This document shows positions 8,919 through 17,095 of a stretch of DNA of 64,000 bases, in pieces. The notes under the pieces are model-generated. The model searched no databases and had not been told where the DNA came from. It saw only the letters and a program-made list of their open reading frames with translations. A program made the translations under genes and the position numbers. Positions within the stretch are counted from its first letter, which is position 1; every line of letters begins with the position of its first letter. The stretch is from Arthrobacter sunyaminii (GTDB lineage Bacteria > Actinomycetota > Actinomycetes > Actinomycetales > Micrococcaceae): positions 1,674,001-1,738,000 of the forward strand of contig NZ_CP076456.1 of the NCBI RefSeq assembly GCF_018866305.1. Reading direction: 5' to 3'.

Positions 8919-9359
8919 TCAGCTGTGCTCACCGCTGGTGTCGAAGCCCAGGGGCAGCAGCTCGCGGGCAGCGATGCACACCGGTCCCGCCGCCGTTGGC
9001 ATAATCACCTCGATGCCCGGATAGTAGTCGGCGAGGATCTGCCGGTCCCGGCCGCACGGACTTTTGACTCCCCGTCCGTGATTACCCACCGCAACAATGT
9101 GGGTCAGGTCGGTGGCGCCGGCGGCCCTTGCCGCCCCGAGTGCAACGAGTTCGGCGCACGGACCACCGGTGAAATGGTAGAGGTTGACTCCAGCGAACAT
9201 GCGGCCGTCGGCGGACCGGACTGCTGCGCCCATGGTGTGAATGCCGTCTTCGCCTGGGCCTGCGTCGGTAGCTTCATCAATAGTCGTGCGGGCCAGCTCA
9301 GTAAGTGCCTGTTCGATGACCGGAAGGGTGCCGGGTCTTTGGTTTGGGTTTTCATTCAC
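8919..9359 (-). CDS. Cytidine/blasticidin deaminase-like protein
   Basis: A 146-residue zinc-dependent deaminase of the CDA fold. The catalytic motif GGPCAELVALGAA contains the first zinc ligand (Cys) and the proton-shuttling Glu. The second zinc motif reads SPCGRDRQIL instead of the usual PCxxC, so the third canonical Cys ligand is Asp. The segments HTMGAAVRSADGRMFAGVNLYHFT and HIVAVGNHGRG match the CDA core. It could be a pyrimidine-salvage enzyme or act on a modified nucleoside. The start at 9359 faces the divergent transporter gene, with 69 bp between them. Confidence 0.85.
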   Translation of the reverse strand: MNENPNQRPGTLPVIEQALTELARTTIDEATDAGPGEDGIHTMGAAVRSADGRMFAGVNLYHFTGGPCAELVALGAARAAGATDLTHIVAVGNHGRGVKSPCGRDRQILADYYPGIEVIMPTAAGPVCIAARELLPLGFDTSGEHS

Positions 9360-9428
9360 GGGCCCATGCTAGCCGCTGGCTGCAGCAGCAGCGCGCCAGT
9401 AAACACGGCCAGCGTGTACGCTCAACTG

Positions 9429-10680
9429 ATGTCTCTTGGCCGCGGATTCAGGGTTCTTTGGAGCGCCAACGCTGCATCGAACCTTGCAGACGGGCTGGCG
9501 TTTGTTTCCATGCCGCTGCTGGCGGCATCCCTGACGGATGACCCGCGGTGGGTGGCCGGTCTCGCAACGGTTTACGCCCTGGTGCGCCTGCTCGTGGCGC
9601 TGCCCATTGGTGTCTGGGTTGACCGAACGGATCGGCCCACGCTTCTCGCGTTCGCCAATATTCTGCGTGGCTGCACTGTCCTGGCGTTCGCACTGTGCCT
9701 CCAGTTCGGAGCAGGCAGCCTGCTTCTGCTGTACATAGTGTTTGCGCTCATCGGAACTCTGGAAAGCGCCGCCGACAACGCCTCAATGTCACTCGTTCCC
9801 GCCCTCGTTCGTGACCGAGACCTGGACCGGGCAAACGGCCGCATCTCAGCAACCCAGATTATTGCCGACGAATTCGCCGGCCCGCCGCTCGGGGGACTTC
9901 TCTTCGCTCTCGCGGCGGCGGTTCCGATCTTCGCCATGGGCGGGCTCTGGACAGCAGCCGGTTTCCTGGCCCTGGCGCTGCCCAAGCGGCTCACGGGTGC
10001 AGCCATCGCAGGGGTCACCGAGCCGAAGTCCGGACGCGCAACGCTGTGGGCAGAGGCAGCAGCCGGTGCCCGCTGGTTGGGCGGAAACCGGGTGGTCGGC
10101 GCCTTGGCGCTCATCGGTGCACTGGCCAGCGTGGGCTATATGCTGCCCTTCTCGATTCTGGTGCTCTTCGCGCAGCAGCAACTCGACGTCGATTCCGCCG
10201 GGTATGGCGTCATCCTCGCGGCCTCCGCCTTCGGCGGGTTGGCCGGATCCTTTGCAGCACCCCGGATCCGTTCAAAGATCGGATACCGGTGGACTATCGC
10301 CGCCAGTCTCCTAACGGGTGCTGTCTCCCTTCTCGCCCTGTCGGCCACCAACAACGGCGTGGTGGCGGCACTCCTGCTGGCGGCCTACATCCTACATCCT
10401 TCATGCCGTCATCTGGGGAATCTGCGCAACATCGCTTCGCCAGCGCCTGGTGCCGGATGAACTTCGGGGCCGGGTCAATGCGGCTTCACGCGTGTTGGCG
10501 CTCCTCGGCCTCGCTCTCGGATCCGCGCTTGGCGGCGTGCTCGCCGTCGTGCACATCGCCCTGCCGGTGTTGGCCGGCGGTCTGGTGTTCCTGGTGTGCG
10601 CCGTCGCCGCCGTCTTCCTGTTCCGGCCAACGGACCCGCGCAACCGCAAACCGACCCGTGCCAGAGCAGTAACGCGTTGA
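9429..10680 (+). pseudogene. MFS transporter disrupted by a 7-bp duplication
   Basis: The ATG at 9429 opens a 12-helix-type major facilitator protein (VLWSANAASNLADGLAF…, loop motif GVWVDRTDRP between helices 2 and 3), of the enterobactin exporter/macrolide-efflux-like MFS subgroup. The frame breaks at 10385-10398, where CTACATC occurs twice in tandem. Removing one copy restores AYILHAVIWGICATSLRQRL, after which the second frame runs to the TGA at 10678-10680 (…ELRGRVNAASRVLALLGLALG). The intact product would be about 414 residues. As given, translation continues only to 10460. Either a real inactivating slip mutation or an assembly error. Confidence 0.88.
10385..10398 (+). repeat. 7-bp tandem duplication causing a frameshift
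   Basis: CTACATC (10385-10391) is directly followed by CTACATC (10392-10398). A 7-bp gain shifts the MFS reading frame by +1; deleting one unit fuses the two conserved halves exactly. Confidence 0.92.
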
Positions 10681-10790
10681 CCCAGGCTCCCGTCTCGCTG
10701 TGGGCTGACGGTGCGATGACATACGTTGGGCGTCCTCCCGTCGGGACCGGGTCCCCCCACGGGCAGATGAAGACTTGTTAATCTGCGTTT

Positions 10791-10821
10791 CATAGTGGCC
10801 TCATAAACGGTTGGCACTATG
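10791..10821. promoter_or_regulatory. Inverted repeat upstream of the two-component operon
   Basis: CATAGTG at 10791-10797 and CACTATG at 10815-10821 form a perfect 7-bp inverted repeat with 17 bases between, ending 5 bp before the ATG of the first gene. It could be a regulator site or a leader hairpin that hides the ribosome-binding region. No clear -35/-10 pair is assigned. Confidence 0.4.
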
Positions 10822-10826
10822 AAGGC

Positions 10827-11204
10827 ATGCAAACCACGCGACGAGTATGCCTGTTGGGAGCGATGCTGCTGGTGCCCGTGCTCCTGGCGGTGGCCGGAGG
10901 CTTGCTTTCAGCGCCTGCCGGGCCGCCGAAGGTGGACACGAGCCCGGTCCAGTTGGGCCCGGGACCCGACGGCACTCCGGCTCTCGGCCTGGAGCCCCGG
11001 GAAAGTCCGGCGCCCAGCCACCCGTCCGCCAACCCGGATCCGCCTACACCGGCGGTTGAGACCCCGCCGGCAGTCCCCGTCCCGGCCCCTGCGCCTCCCG
11101 CAGCTCCCATCCCGGTGCTTCCCCCGGTGGTCATTGATGACGACGACGATGATGACGGAGCGCCGGATGACGACGCCGTCGACGGAGAGCCGGACGACGA
11201 ATGA
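10827..11204 (+). CDS. Small exported Pro-rich protein with Asp-rich tail
   Basis: A 125-residue protein of unknown function. It has an N-terminal signal peptide or anchor (LLGAMLLVPVLLAVAGGLL, residues 9-27), a Pro/Ala-rich middle (about 35-95), and a very acidic tail with seven Asp in a row (DDDDDDD) followed by more Asp/Glu to the end. Such a tail could bind Ca2+ or other cations outside the membrane; this is inference. Its stop overlaps the kinase start (ATGA, 11201-11204), so it is translationally coupled to the sensor and may be an accessory of it. Confidence 0.7.
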   Translation: MQTTRRVCLLGAMLLVPVLLAVAGGLLSAPAGPPKVDTSPVQLGPGPDGTPALGLEPRESPAPSHPSANPDPPTPAVETPPAVPVPAPAPPAAPIPVLPPVVIDDDDDDDGAPDDDAVDGEPDDE

Positions 11205-12808
11205 CCATGATCAAAGCGGATCAGGTCCGCGCTTCCATTCCGGCTCCTCCTGAACGGCGTCCCCTGGGCAGCTGTGCTGAGCCGAGGGCCGGCTCCAGGG
11301 TTCCCGCCCGCTGGCGGATCGCCGGCTGGATTCTCCTGATCACGGCCCTGACCCTGCTGGCGGTCCTGCTGACCATGAAATCGTTGCTCCTGAACGGCAC
11401 CCGTGCGCAGGTTCACCAGGACATCACCCAGGAGTTGCAGGAATTCCGTGCCTTCGCCGCCGAAGGCGTCGACCCCACCACCGCCGCTCCATTCACCTCC
11501 ATCGAAAAAATGCTGGAAGTCTTCCTCAGCCGACAGGCGGCAGCCCGGGGTGAAGTCATCGTGGGGAGCATCGGACAACGAGTTCTGTATACGCCGGTTG
11601 GGGCGCTTAGCTCGCCCACCGGCGGCCACAACCTCCCCGAAGATGAAAAGCTGATGGACGGCATCCGCTCCGGCAATGCTGCTTCGGGCATAGCCCAAAC
11701 CAGTGCGGGGGAGATGCAGTGGGCCCGGCTCCCGGTCGTCTCCGGGAGCGAGACCGGCCACCTGATCGTCGGCGTCTACATGGCACCGCGGGAGGAAGAG
11801 GTCGCCGACACCGTCCTGACCATCTTCTTCGTTTCACTGGGCGGGTTGGTGGTGACCGCGGCCATGGCGTGGCTCGTCGCCGGACAGATCCTCTCGCCCG
11901 TCCGTGAAGTACGCCGGGTCGCTGAGGACATTTCGGAAACCGACCTCACGGCGAGAGTGCCGGTGCGCGGAAACGACGACATTTCCGCCCTGGCGGTGAC
12001 CTTCAATACCATGCTGGACCGGCTGGAATCGGCCTACCTGACGCAGCGTGCGTTCGTGGATGACGCCTCGCATGAGCTCCGCACTCCCATCACCGTGATC
12101 CGTGGCCATTTGGAACTGATGGAGGACAACGAAGCGGACCGAGGCCGGACCCTGGCCCTGGTTGACAGTGAGCTGGCGAGGATGGGCCGGATCGTTTCGG
12201 ACCTTTTGCTGCTGGCCAAGGTGGACCGCCCCGGTTTTGCCCAGCCGCGGGCAACTGACACTGCGGCACTGCTGCTGGATATTGAAGCCAAGGCTCAAAT
12301 TCTGGGTGCAAGGGGCTGGCCGATCCTGGAGATTGCCGAGGGGCGGATCACTGTGGATGCGCAGCGCATCACCCAGGCGGTGCTGCAGCTTGCCACCAAT
12401 GCCTGCCAGTATTCACCTGAGGGAAGCACCGTCAGCCTGGGTTCGCGGTTCGAGGGAGAAGGGTCCGGACGGCGGTTCACCATATGGGTATCGGACCAGG
12501 GACTCGGGGTGGACGAGCAGGAAGCATCCCGAATTTTTGGCAGGTTCCACCGCGGTCAGGCAGCGAACGGAACGGCGGGGGCACGGCCGGGGGCCGGTCT
12601 TGGCCTGGCCATCGTGCGCGGCATCGCTGAAGCCCACAACGGCACGGTCTGGGTCCGCAGCAGACCCGGGTACGGCGCAACCTTCGGCATGACAGTTCCC
12701 TCCCCGGAACCTCCCTGTGACCTGATCGAATCCAGTGCAGACAGCGCACAGCGTCACGACGGCGCTGCCGAGGGCCCGACCAACCACGCAAAGGACGAGA
12801 ACCGATGA
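11201..12808 (+). CDS. Sensor histidine kinase
   Basis: Membrane kinase of 535 residues. Two transmembrane helices (about 40-62 and 205-230) enclose a ~140-residue extracytoplasmic sensor domain. A HAMP linker follows (SPVREVRRVAEDISETDLTARVPV), then the HisKA motif FVDDASHELRTPITVIRGH with phospho-acceptor His291. The ATPase shows the N-box LATNACQYSP, DQGLGV (G1), FGRFHRG (F-box) and GAGLGLAIVRGI (G2). It phosphorylates the response regulator encoded next, with which it overlaps by ATGA. The sensor domain has no named family that I recognise. The downstream transporter and glycerate kinase suggest an organic-acid signal. Confidence 0.95.
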   Translation: MTMIKADQVRASIPAPPERRPLGSCAEPRAGSRVPARWRIAGWILLITALTLLAVLLTMKSLLLNGTRAQVHQDITQELQEFRAFAAEGVDPTTAAPFTSIEKMLEVFLSRQAAARGEVIVGSIGQRVLYTPVGALSSPTGGHNLPEDEKLMDGIRSGNAASGIAQTSAGEMQWARLPVVSGSETGHLIVGVYMAPREEEVADTVLTIFFVSLGGLVVTAAMAWLVAGQILSPVREVRRVAEDISETDLTARVPVRGNDDISALAVTFNTMLDRLESAYLTQRAFVDDASHELRTPITVIRGHLELMEDNEADRGRTLALVDSELARMGRIVSDLLLLAKVDRPGFAQPRATDTAALLLDIEAKAQILGARGWPILEIAEGRITVDAQRITQAVLQLATNACQYSPEGSTVSLGSRFEGEGSGRRFTIWVSDQGLGVDEQEASRIFGRFHRGQAANGTAGARPGAGLGLAIVRGIAEAHNGTVWVRSRPGYGATFGMTVPSPEPPCDLIESSADSAQRHDGAAEGPTNHAKDENR

Positions 12809-13464
12809 GCAGGGTTTTGATCGCTGAGGACGACCGGCGGATAGCAGATTTCATTGAAAAGGGTTTGCGGGCGGCAAACTACACCTGCATCACCGTGGAC
12901 GATGGTGCCAGCGCGCTCCTGCTGGCACGGTCGGGCGGGTTCGGCATGATCATCCTGGACATCGGTCTCCCCACACTGAGCGGATTCGAAGTGCTGGAAC
13001 GGCTCCGCAGCGAGGGGTCCAAAACTCCGGTCATCGTCCTGACGGCGAGCGATTCGGTGGCTGACACGGTGTACGGGCTGGAGAGCGGCGCCAACGATTA
13101 CATGACCAAACCGTTCCAGTTCGCGGAGCTGCTGGCCCGGGTCCGTCTGCGCCTTCATGACGACACAGATGCCGCGCCGGTATCAACACTCACCCACGGG
13201 GACATGGTGCTCGACATGCGGAGCAGGCGGGTGCGCGTCGGGGAGTGCACCGCAGACCTGACGGCCCGCGAGTTCTCCCTGCTGGATGTCTTCCTGCGCC
13301 ATCCCGGACAGGTCCTGAGTCGGGAACAGCTGATCTCGCACGCATGGGATATGGACTTCGATCCGGCGTCAAACGTGGTGGATGTCTACGTGCGCGCATT
13401 GCGGGCCAAGATCGGGACAGGCAGGCTGGAAACTGTCCGCGGCGCGGGATACCGGCTGACATGA
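12805..13464 (+). CDS. OmpR/PhoB-family response regulator
   Basis: A 219-residue two-domain regulator. The receiver domain has the acidic pocket EDD at 9-11, phosphorylation site Asp52 (MIILDIGLP), Thr/Ser in VIVLTAS, and Lys102 (YMTKPF). The C-terminal winged helix (about 125-219) has the usual LTAREFSLLDVFLRHPGQVLSREQL pattern and ends in VRGAGYRLT. It overlaps the kinase (ATGA at 12805) and the transporter (ATGA at 13461), making kinase, regulator and transporter a coupled unit. Likely target: its own operon promoter. Confidence 0.96.
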   Translation: MSRVLIAEDDRRIADFIEKGLRAANYTCITVDDGASALLLARSGGFGMIILDIGLPTLSGFEVLERLRSEGSKTPVIVLTASDSVADTVYGLESGANDYMTKPFQFAELLARVRLRLHDDTDAAPVSTLTHGDMVLDMRSRRVRVGECTADLTAREFSLLDVFLRHPGQVLSREQLISHAWDMDFDPASNVVDVYVRALRAKIGTGRLETVRGAGYRLT

Positions 13465-14984
13465 GCGAAATCTACTACAGCACCGCAGACCATGACGCGG
13501 ACCGTCGTCCGGCGGCCGCCGCCACCGGCAGGCGTTTCCCTGGCACTCTTAGGCTTGCCGGCACCGTTGTCCTCGTACTCGCACTCGGCTTGATGGCTGC
13601 CCTGGTGGTCAACGCAGTCAACGGCTGGGGGCTGGGCGGACCGGCGGCCGTCACGCTGTGCATCTTCATCGCGGCGGTATGGTTCTGGATTTTCTCGCCG
13701 GTGGAGGATACCTATGTGGCTCTGGGTGCCGCCGTCGCGCTGGTGATCAGCGGGGTGCTGCCTTCGGAGAGCCTTTTTGCCGCGCTGGGGGAGGACACGG
13801 TCTGGCTGCTCATGGCAGCCTTCGTTATCGCCAGCGCTGTGGCATCCACGGGCCTGGCCGGCAGGGGCGCGGCGTTCATAATTTCCGGCGCCCGATCAGT
13901 GCGCCAACTGGCCCATTTGTCCTGCCTGGGCCTGATCGTGACGGCCTTTGCCATTCCTGCCACATCGGGGCGGGCGGCCCTGGTCCTTCCGATCTTCCTC
14001 ACGCTGCGGCGCGTGCTGCAGGACCGGCCGACCGTGGTGAAGATGCTGGCGGTGCTGTTTCCTACGGTCATCCTGCTGTCCGCCGTCAGCTCGTTCCTGG
14101 GCGCGGGCGCGCACCTGATCACCAGCCAGATTCTGCAAGCAGCCGGCTATCCCGGTTTTGGCTTCGCCTCCTGGCTGCTGCTTGGGCTGCCTCTGGCCTT
14201 GGCCGCATCGTTCCTTGCCACGGAACTGGTCCTCAGGCTCTTCACGGACCGGAGTGACCGTGCAGAACCGCTGCGCATCAATACCGCCCGGTTGCAGGAG
14301 GACAACCCGCAGCGCATCAGCGGACCTCTGGCACTTGCCGAGCAGCGTTGCCTGCTGCTGCTCTGCACCGTCGTTGCACTGTGGTGCACCGAATCGATTC
14401 ACGGACTGGACCCGGCCCTGGTGGCGCTCATCGGGGCGCTGGTGGTCTGCCTGCCGGCCTACGGGGCAACCGATCTCGGAACGGCGCTCAAGACAGTGCC
14501 CTGGTCGATGCTGATCTTCATGGCGGCCACCCTGGCCCTGGGATCCAGCCTGGTGTCGACGGGCGCGGCAGACTGGCTGGCGTCCTTGATCCTCGGGCCG
14601 GTTTCCTTCTTCGGTGCGGCCAAACCTTATGTCTTCGTCGTGGTCGTTGTCGTGGCTTCAACAGCTGCCCATCTGGTCATTCAGTCTCGCTCGGCGCGCT
14701 CCGCCGTCCTCATCCCGGTCATTGTGGCGTCTGCTGGTGCGATGGGGGTGGAACCCATGGCGGCAGCCTTCGCGTCCACCGCGGCTGCAGGTTTCTGCCA
14801 CACCTTGACCAGCTCGGCCAAACCCGTCGCGATCTTCGCCGAGACCGGCGGGCACGTGAACTACGTCCCTGCCGATCTGCTCCGGCTTTCCGTCTGGTTG
14901 GCACCGCTCAGTGCCGGGCTTGTGCTGCTGTTCAGCCTTGCGGTATGGCCCCTGCTGGGCCTGCCGATCATCTCCTTACCGTAA
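13461..14984 (+). CDS. DASS/SLC13-family anion:sodium symporter
   Basis: A 507-residue polytopic membrane protein with about 12 hydrophobic segments. The two halves contain the DASS-type repeats: EDTVWLLMAAFVIASAVASTGLA in the first, and PWSMLIFMAATLALGSSLVSTGAADWL in the second, with the signature-like end GFCHTLTSSAKPVAIF. The family imports di- and tricarboxylates, sulfate or related anions with sodium. The start chosen is the ATG at 13461 overlapping the regulator stop; a longer frame inside the regulator gene is rejected. The next gene is glycerate kinase, so a glycerate- or tartronate-like substrate is a reasonable inference. Confidence 0.9.
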   Translation: MSEIYYSTADHDADRRPAAAATGRRFPGTLRLAGTVVLVLALGLMAALVVNAVNGWGLGGPAAVTLCIFIAAVWFWIFSPVEDTYVALGAAVALVISGVLPSESLFAALGEDTVWLLMAAFVIASAVASTGLAGRGAAFIISGARSVRQLAHLSCLGLIVTAFAIPATSGRAALVLPIFLTLRRVLQDRPTVVKMLAVLFPTVILLSAVSSFLGAGAHLITSQILQAAGYPGFGFASWLLLGLPLALAASFLATELVLRLFTDRSDRAEPLRINTARLQEDNPQRISGPLALAEQRCLLLLCTVVALWCTESIHGLDPALVALIGALVVCLPAYGATDLGTALKTVPWSMLIFMAATLALGSSLVSTGAADWLASLILGPVSFFGAAKPYVFVVVVVVASTAAHLVIQSRSARSAVLIPVIVASAGAMGVEPMAAAFASTAAAGFCHTLTSSAKPVAIFAETGGHVNYVPADLLRLSVWLAPLSAGLVLLFSLAVWPLLGLPIISLP

Positions 14985-15004
14985 CCCCAAGAAAAGGTGT
15001 CCTC

Positions 15005-16213
15005 ATGGTCATGACCATTCCGCAGCGAATTCTGGTTGCTCCCTCAGGTTTCAAGGAAAGCCTCGACGCTGTGGAGGTCGCTGCTGCCATCTCGGCCGGC
15101 ATCAGGCGTGCCATCCCGGGTGTCAGTATCACCTCGCTCCCCATGGCCGACGGCGGTGAAGGGACGGCGGCGGCGCTCGCCTGTGCGACGGCGGGCCGGA
15201 TCGTCCATACGGCGGTCACGGGTCCAGTCGGGCAGCCGGTGGATTCCCACTTTGCCGTCCTTGGCGGGCCCGGGTTGCCCACCGCCGTCGTCGAGATGGC
15301 CGCGGCGGCAGGGCTGGCACTGGTGCCTTCGTCACTGCGCGATCCGGGCCGGACCACCACCAGGGGAGTCGGGGAACTCATTCTGGCTGCCCTGGACCTG
15401 GGCATGAAGAGGATTGTGGTGGGCTGCGGTGATTCCGGCACCTCCGACGGCGGGGCCGGGGCCCTCCGGGCGCTGGGGGCAAGGATTCTCGACTCGTCGG
15501 GGTCTGAGGTCCCCGAAGGTGGGGCAGCGCTGACGCATGCTGTGAGTGTCGATTTCTCCGGCCTGGATCCCCGGCTCACCGGGTGCAGTCTGGAACTGGC
15601 CCTGAATCCCTACAATGTGCTGTGCGGTCCGCAGGGGGTGGCGAGAGTGTTCGGCCCGCAGAAGGGGGCAACACCGCAGCAGGTTGAGGAGCTGTCCCAC
15701 GGTTTGGAGCACTGGGCCCGGCTGTTGGCCGGCGCCTCCGGGATGACCGAAGATTCGCTGCGTTACGGTGCGGGAACAGGCGCCTCCGGCGGGCTGGGAG
15801 CCGGACTTGCGGCGATCGGAGGAAAGCTGGTGCCCCGGTTTGAGCTTCTGCTCGATTCCGGTCTGGCGGGCATCGACCTGGATGCGGCAATCGCTACGGC
15901 TGATCTGGTGGTCACGGCCGAGGGTGCCATTGATTTCCAAACGCCCCGCGGCAAGGTTCCGGCGGAAGTGGCCCGCCGTGCCCAGCGGGCCGGTGTGCCG
16001 GTGCTGGCGTTTGCGGGGTCGATCGGCAAGGATGCGGCCGTTGTCCATGCCGCCGGAATCGACGCCATTGCGGGAATCATTCCCATTCCCATGGGACTGG
16101 ACCAGGCGGTGGCGGAGGGGGCCGTCCTGCTCCAGGAAGCTGCGGAACGCACGTTCCGGGTGTTGCTGCTGGGTTCGGCCATTTCATCCCGGGTGGCCGC
16201 CGCAGCGGCATAG
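15005..16213 (+). CDS. Glycerate 2-kinase
   Basis: A 402-residue kinase of the GlxK/GarK family, which phosphorylates D-glycerate with ATP to give 2-phosphoglycerate for glycolysis. Family motifs are ILVAPSGFKESLDAVEVA at the N-terminus, PMADGGEGTAAAL (substrate site), GCGDSGTSDGGAGALRALG, GASGGLGAGLAA and VVTAEGAIDFQTPRGKVPAEVA. An AAAAGGTG ribosome-binding site at about 14992-14999 precedes ATG 15005; an ATG two codons later is equally possible. It follows the transporter by 20 bp and completes the operon. Confidence 0.95.
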   Translation: MVMTIPQRILVAPSGFKESLDAVEVAAAISAGIRRAIPGVSITSLPMADGGEGTAAALACATAGRIVHTAVTGPVGQPVDSHFAVLGGPGLPTAVVEMAAAAGLALVPSSLRDPGRTTTRGVGELILAALDLGMKRIVVGCGDSGTSDGGAGALRALGARILDSSGSEVPEGGAALTHAVSVDFSGLDPRLTGCSLELALNPYNVLCGPQGVARVFGPQKGATPQQVEELSHGLEHWARLLAGASGMTEDSLRYGAGTGASGGLGAGLAAIGGKLVPRFELLLDSGLAGIDLDAAIATADLVVTAEGAIDFQTPRGKVPAEVARRAQRAGVPVLAFAGSIGKDAAVVHAAGIDAIAGIIPIPMGLDQAVAEGAVLLQEAAERTFRVLLLGSAISSRVAAAAA

Positions 16214-16242
16214 GATGCATGCGCCGAGCACCTCACGTGGAT

Positions 16243-16281
16243 TTTCCGTAGCGGAAAGCCTTCCCTTTCCGTTGCGGAAAG
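16243..16281. promoter_or_regulatory. Twin palindromic operator
   Basis: Two near-identical palindromes: TTTCCGTAGCGGAAA at 16243-16257 and TTTCCGTTGCGGAAA at 16266-16280. Arms TTTCCG/CGGAAA with a 3-bp centre are perfect in both, and the centres are 23 bp apart, about two helical turns. They lie just upstream of a gene pair that includes a winged-helix regulator, so autoregulation by that protein is the simplest reading. Confidence 0.8.
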
Positions 16282-16295
16282 TCTAGGCTCGCAGC

Positions 16296-16769
16296 ATGAC
16301 AAACAATCAGGGCGCGCGGCCGGACTCCGCGGAAGCCAGACGGGCACTGGAAACCGTCTACGAATCGAAGCATGCCCTCGCCGCGTACGTTCGGTCGCCG
16401 CCCTGGCTGTATCCCCTGCAGGGACTGGGGATGGGACTGTTCGTTATCGGGCTCGTCTTCTCCAAGGAGGACGGGTGGGGGTCGAGCCTTCTGGCGGTGG
16501 CGGCCGTGTTCTTCTGCCTCCTGCCGATGCTTCAGGCCCGCGGGCGTGTGGTGGTGGATGTCTACACCCATAGAGGAAGCCGCAGGCTTGCCCTCGTCTA
16601 CGTCACGGCGTTTGCCCTGACAGCTGTCGTTGCCCTGGTGCTGTATTCGATCTACTCGTGGACCTGGATAGCTTACGCTGCCGCCGCCATGGCGCTGGTC
16701 CTGACCCTCATCATGGGACCGGCTATGGAAGCACGCCTTGAGCGGTCGCTGCGGAACAGCCACCCATGA
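16296..16769 (+). CDS. Membrane protein of unknown function, paired with a regulator
   Basis: A 157-residue protein with a soluble N-terminus (to about 35) and four hydrophobic segments in two pairs (about 42-55, 64-80, 100-121, 126-142), ending in a short charged tail. I recognise no family. The ATG lies 15 bp after the second operator palindrome and has no obvious ribosome-binding site, which suggests a very short or leaderless transcript. Its stop overlaps the regulator's start (ATGA at 16766), a common layout for a membrane protein with its own winged-helix repressor. Confidence 0.72.
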   Translation: MTNNQGARPDSAEARRALETVYESKHALAAYVRSPPWLYPLQGLGMGLFVIGLVFSKEDGWGSSLLAVAAVFFCLLPMLQARGRVVVDVYTHRGSRRLALVYVTAFALTAVVALVLYSIYSWTWIAYAAAAMALVLTLIMGPAMEARLERSLRNSHP

Positions 16770-17068
16770 GCGACGGCTTCAGCGAAATCATCCACGTTCC
16801 GACCCGGCTGAGGATCTGCTCGATTCTTGCCGAGGTGGGTGAAGCTGAGTTCGGGGTGCTTCGAGACGCGCTGTCCCTGAGCGACTCAGTGTTGAGCAAA
16901 CACGTTAAAGTCCTTGAGCATGCCGGCTTCACCAAGGTGCGCAAGGGCTCCGTCAATGGACGCACCCGAACCTGGGTGTCCTTGACCAAGCCGGGCCAAA
17001 GCGCCTTCAAGGCCCATGTCCTTGAACTCCGCAAGCTCGCCGCTGCCGGGGACCGGCTCGATCCATAA
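16766..17068 (+). CDS. Winged-helix transcriptional regulator (PF13601-like)
   Basis: A 100-residue one-domain DNA-binding protein. TRLRICSILAEVGEAEFGVLRDALSLSDSVLSKHVKVLEHAGFTKVRKG is split over the helix-turn-helix and wing as in the small MarR/ArsR-like winged helix group with no effector domain (HTH_34). Metal-binding Cys of ArsR proteins are absent. It is coupled to the membrane protein by an ATGA overlap; the twin palindromes upstream of that gene are its most likely target. Confidence 0.85.
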   Translation: MSDGFSEIIHVPTRLRICSILAEVGEAEFGVLRDALSLSDSVLSKHVKVLEHAGFTKVRKGSVNGRTRTWVSLTKPGQSAFKAHVLELRKLAAAGDRLDP

Positions 17069-17095
17069 CCCTTGCAGCAAAAGCGCCCGGGGCGG

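Noticed and set aside
10819..11253. Arg/Ser-rich frame overlapping the Pro-rich exported protein
   Set aside because: Out of frame with the translationally coupled gene that has the signal peptide and ATGA junction; composition is typical of a shadow.
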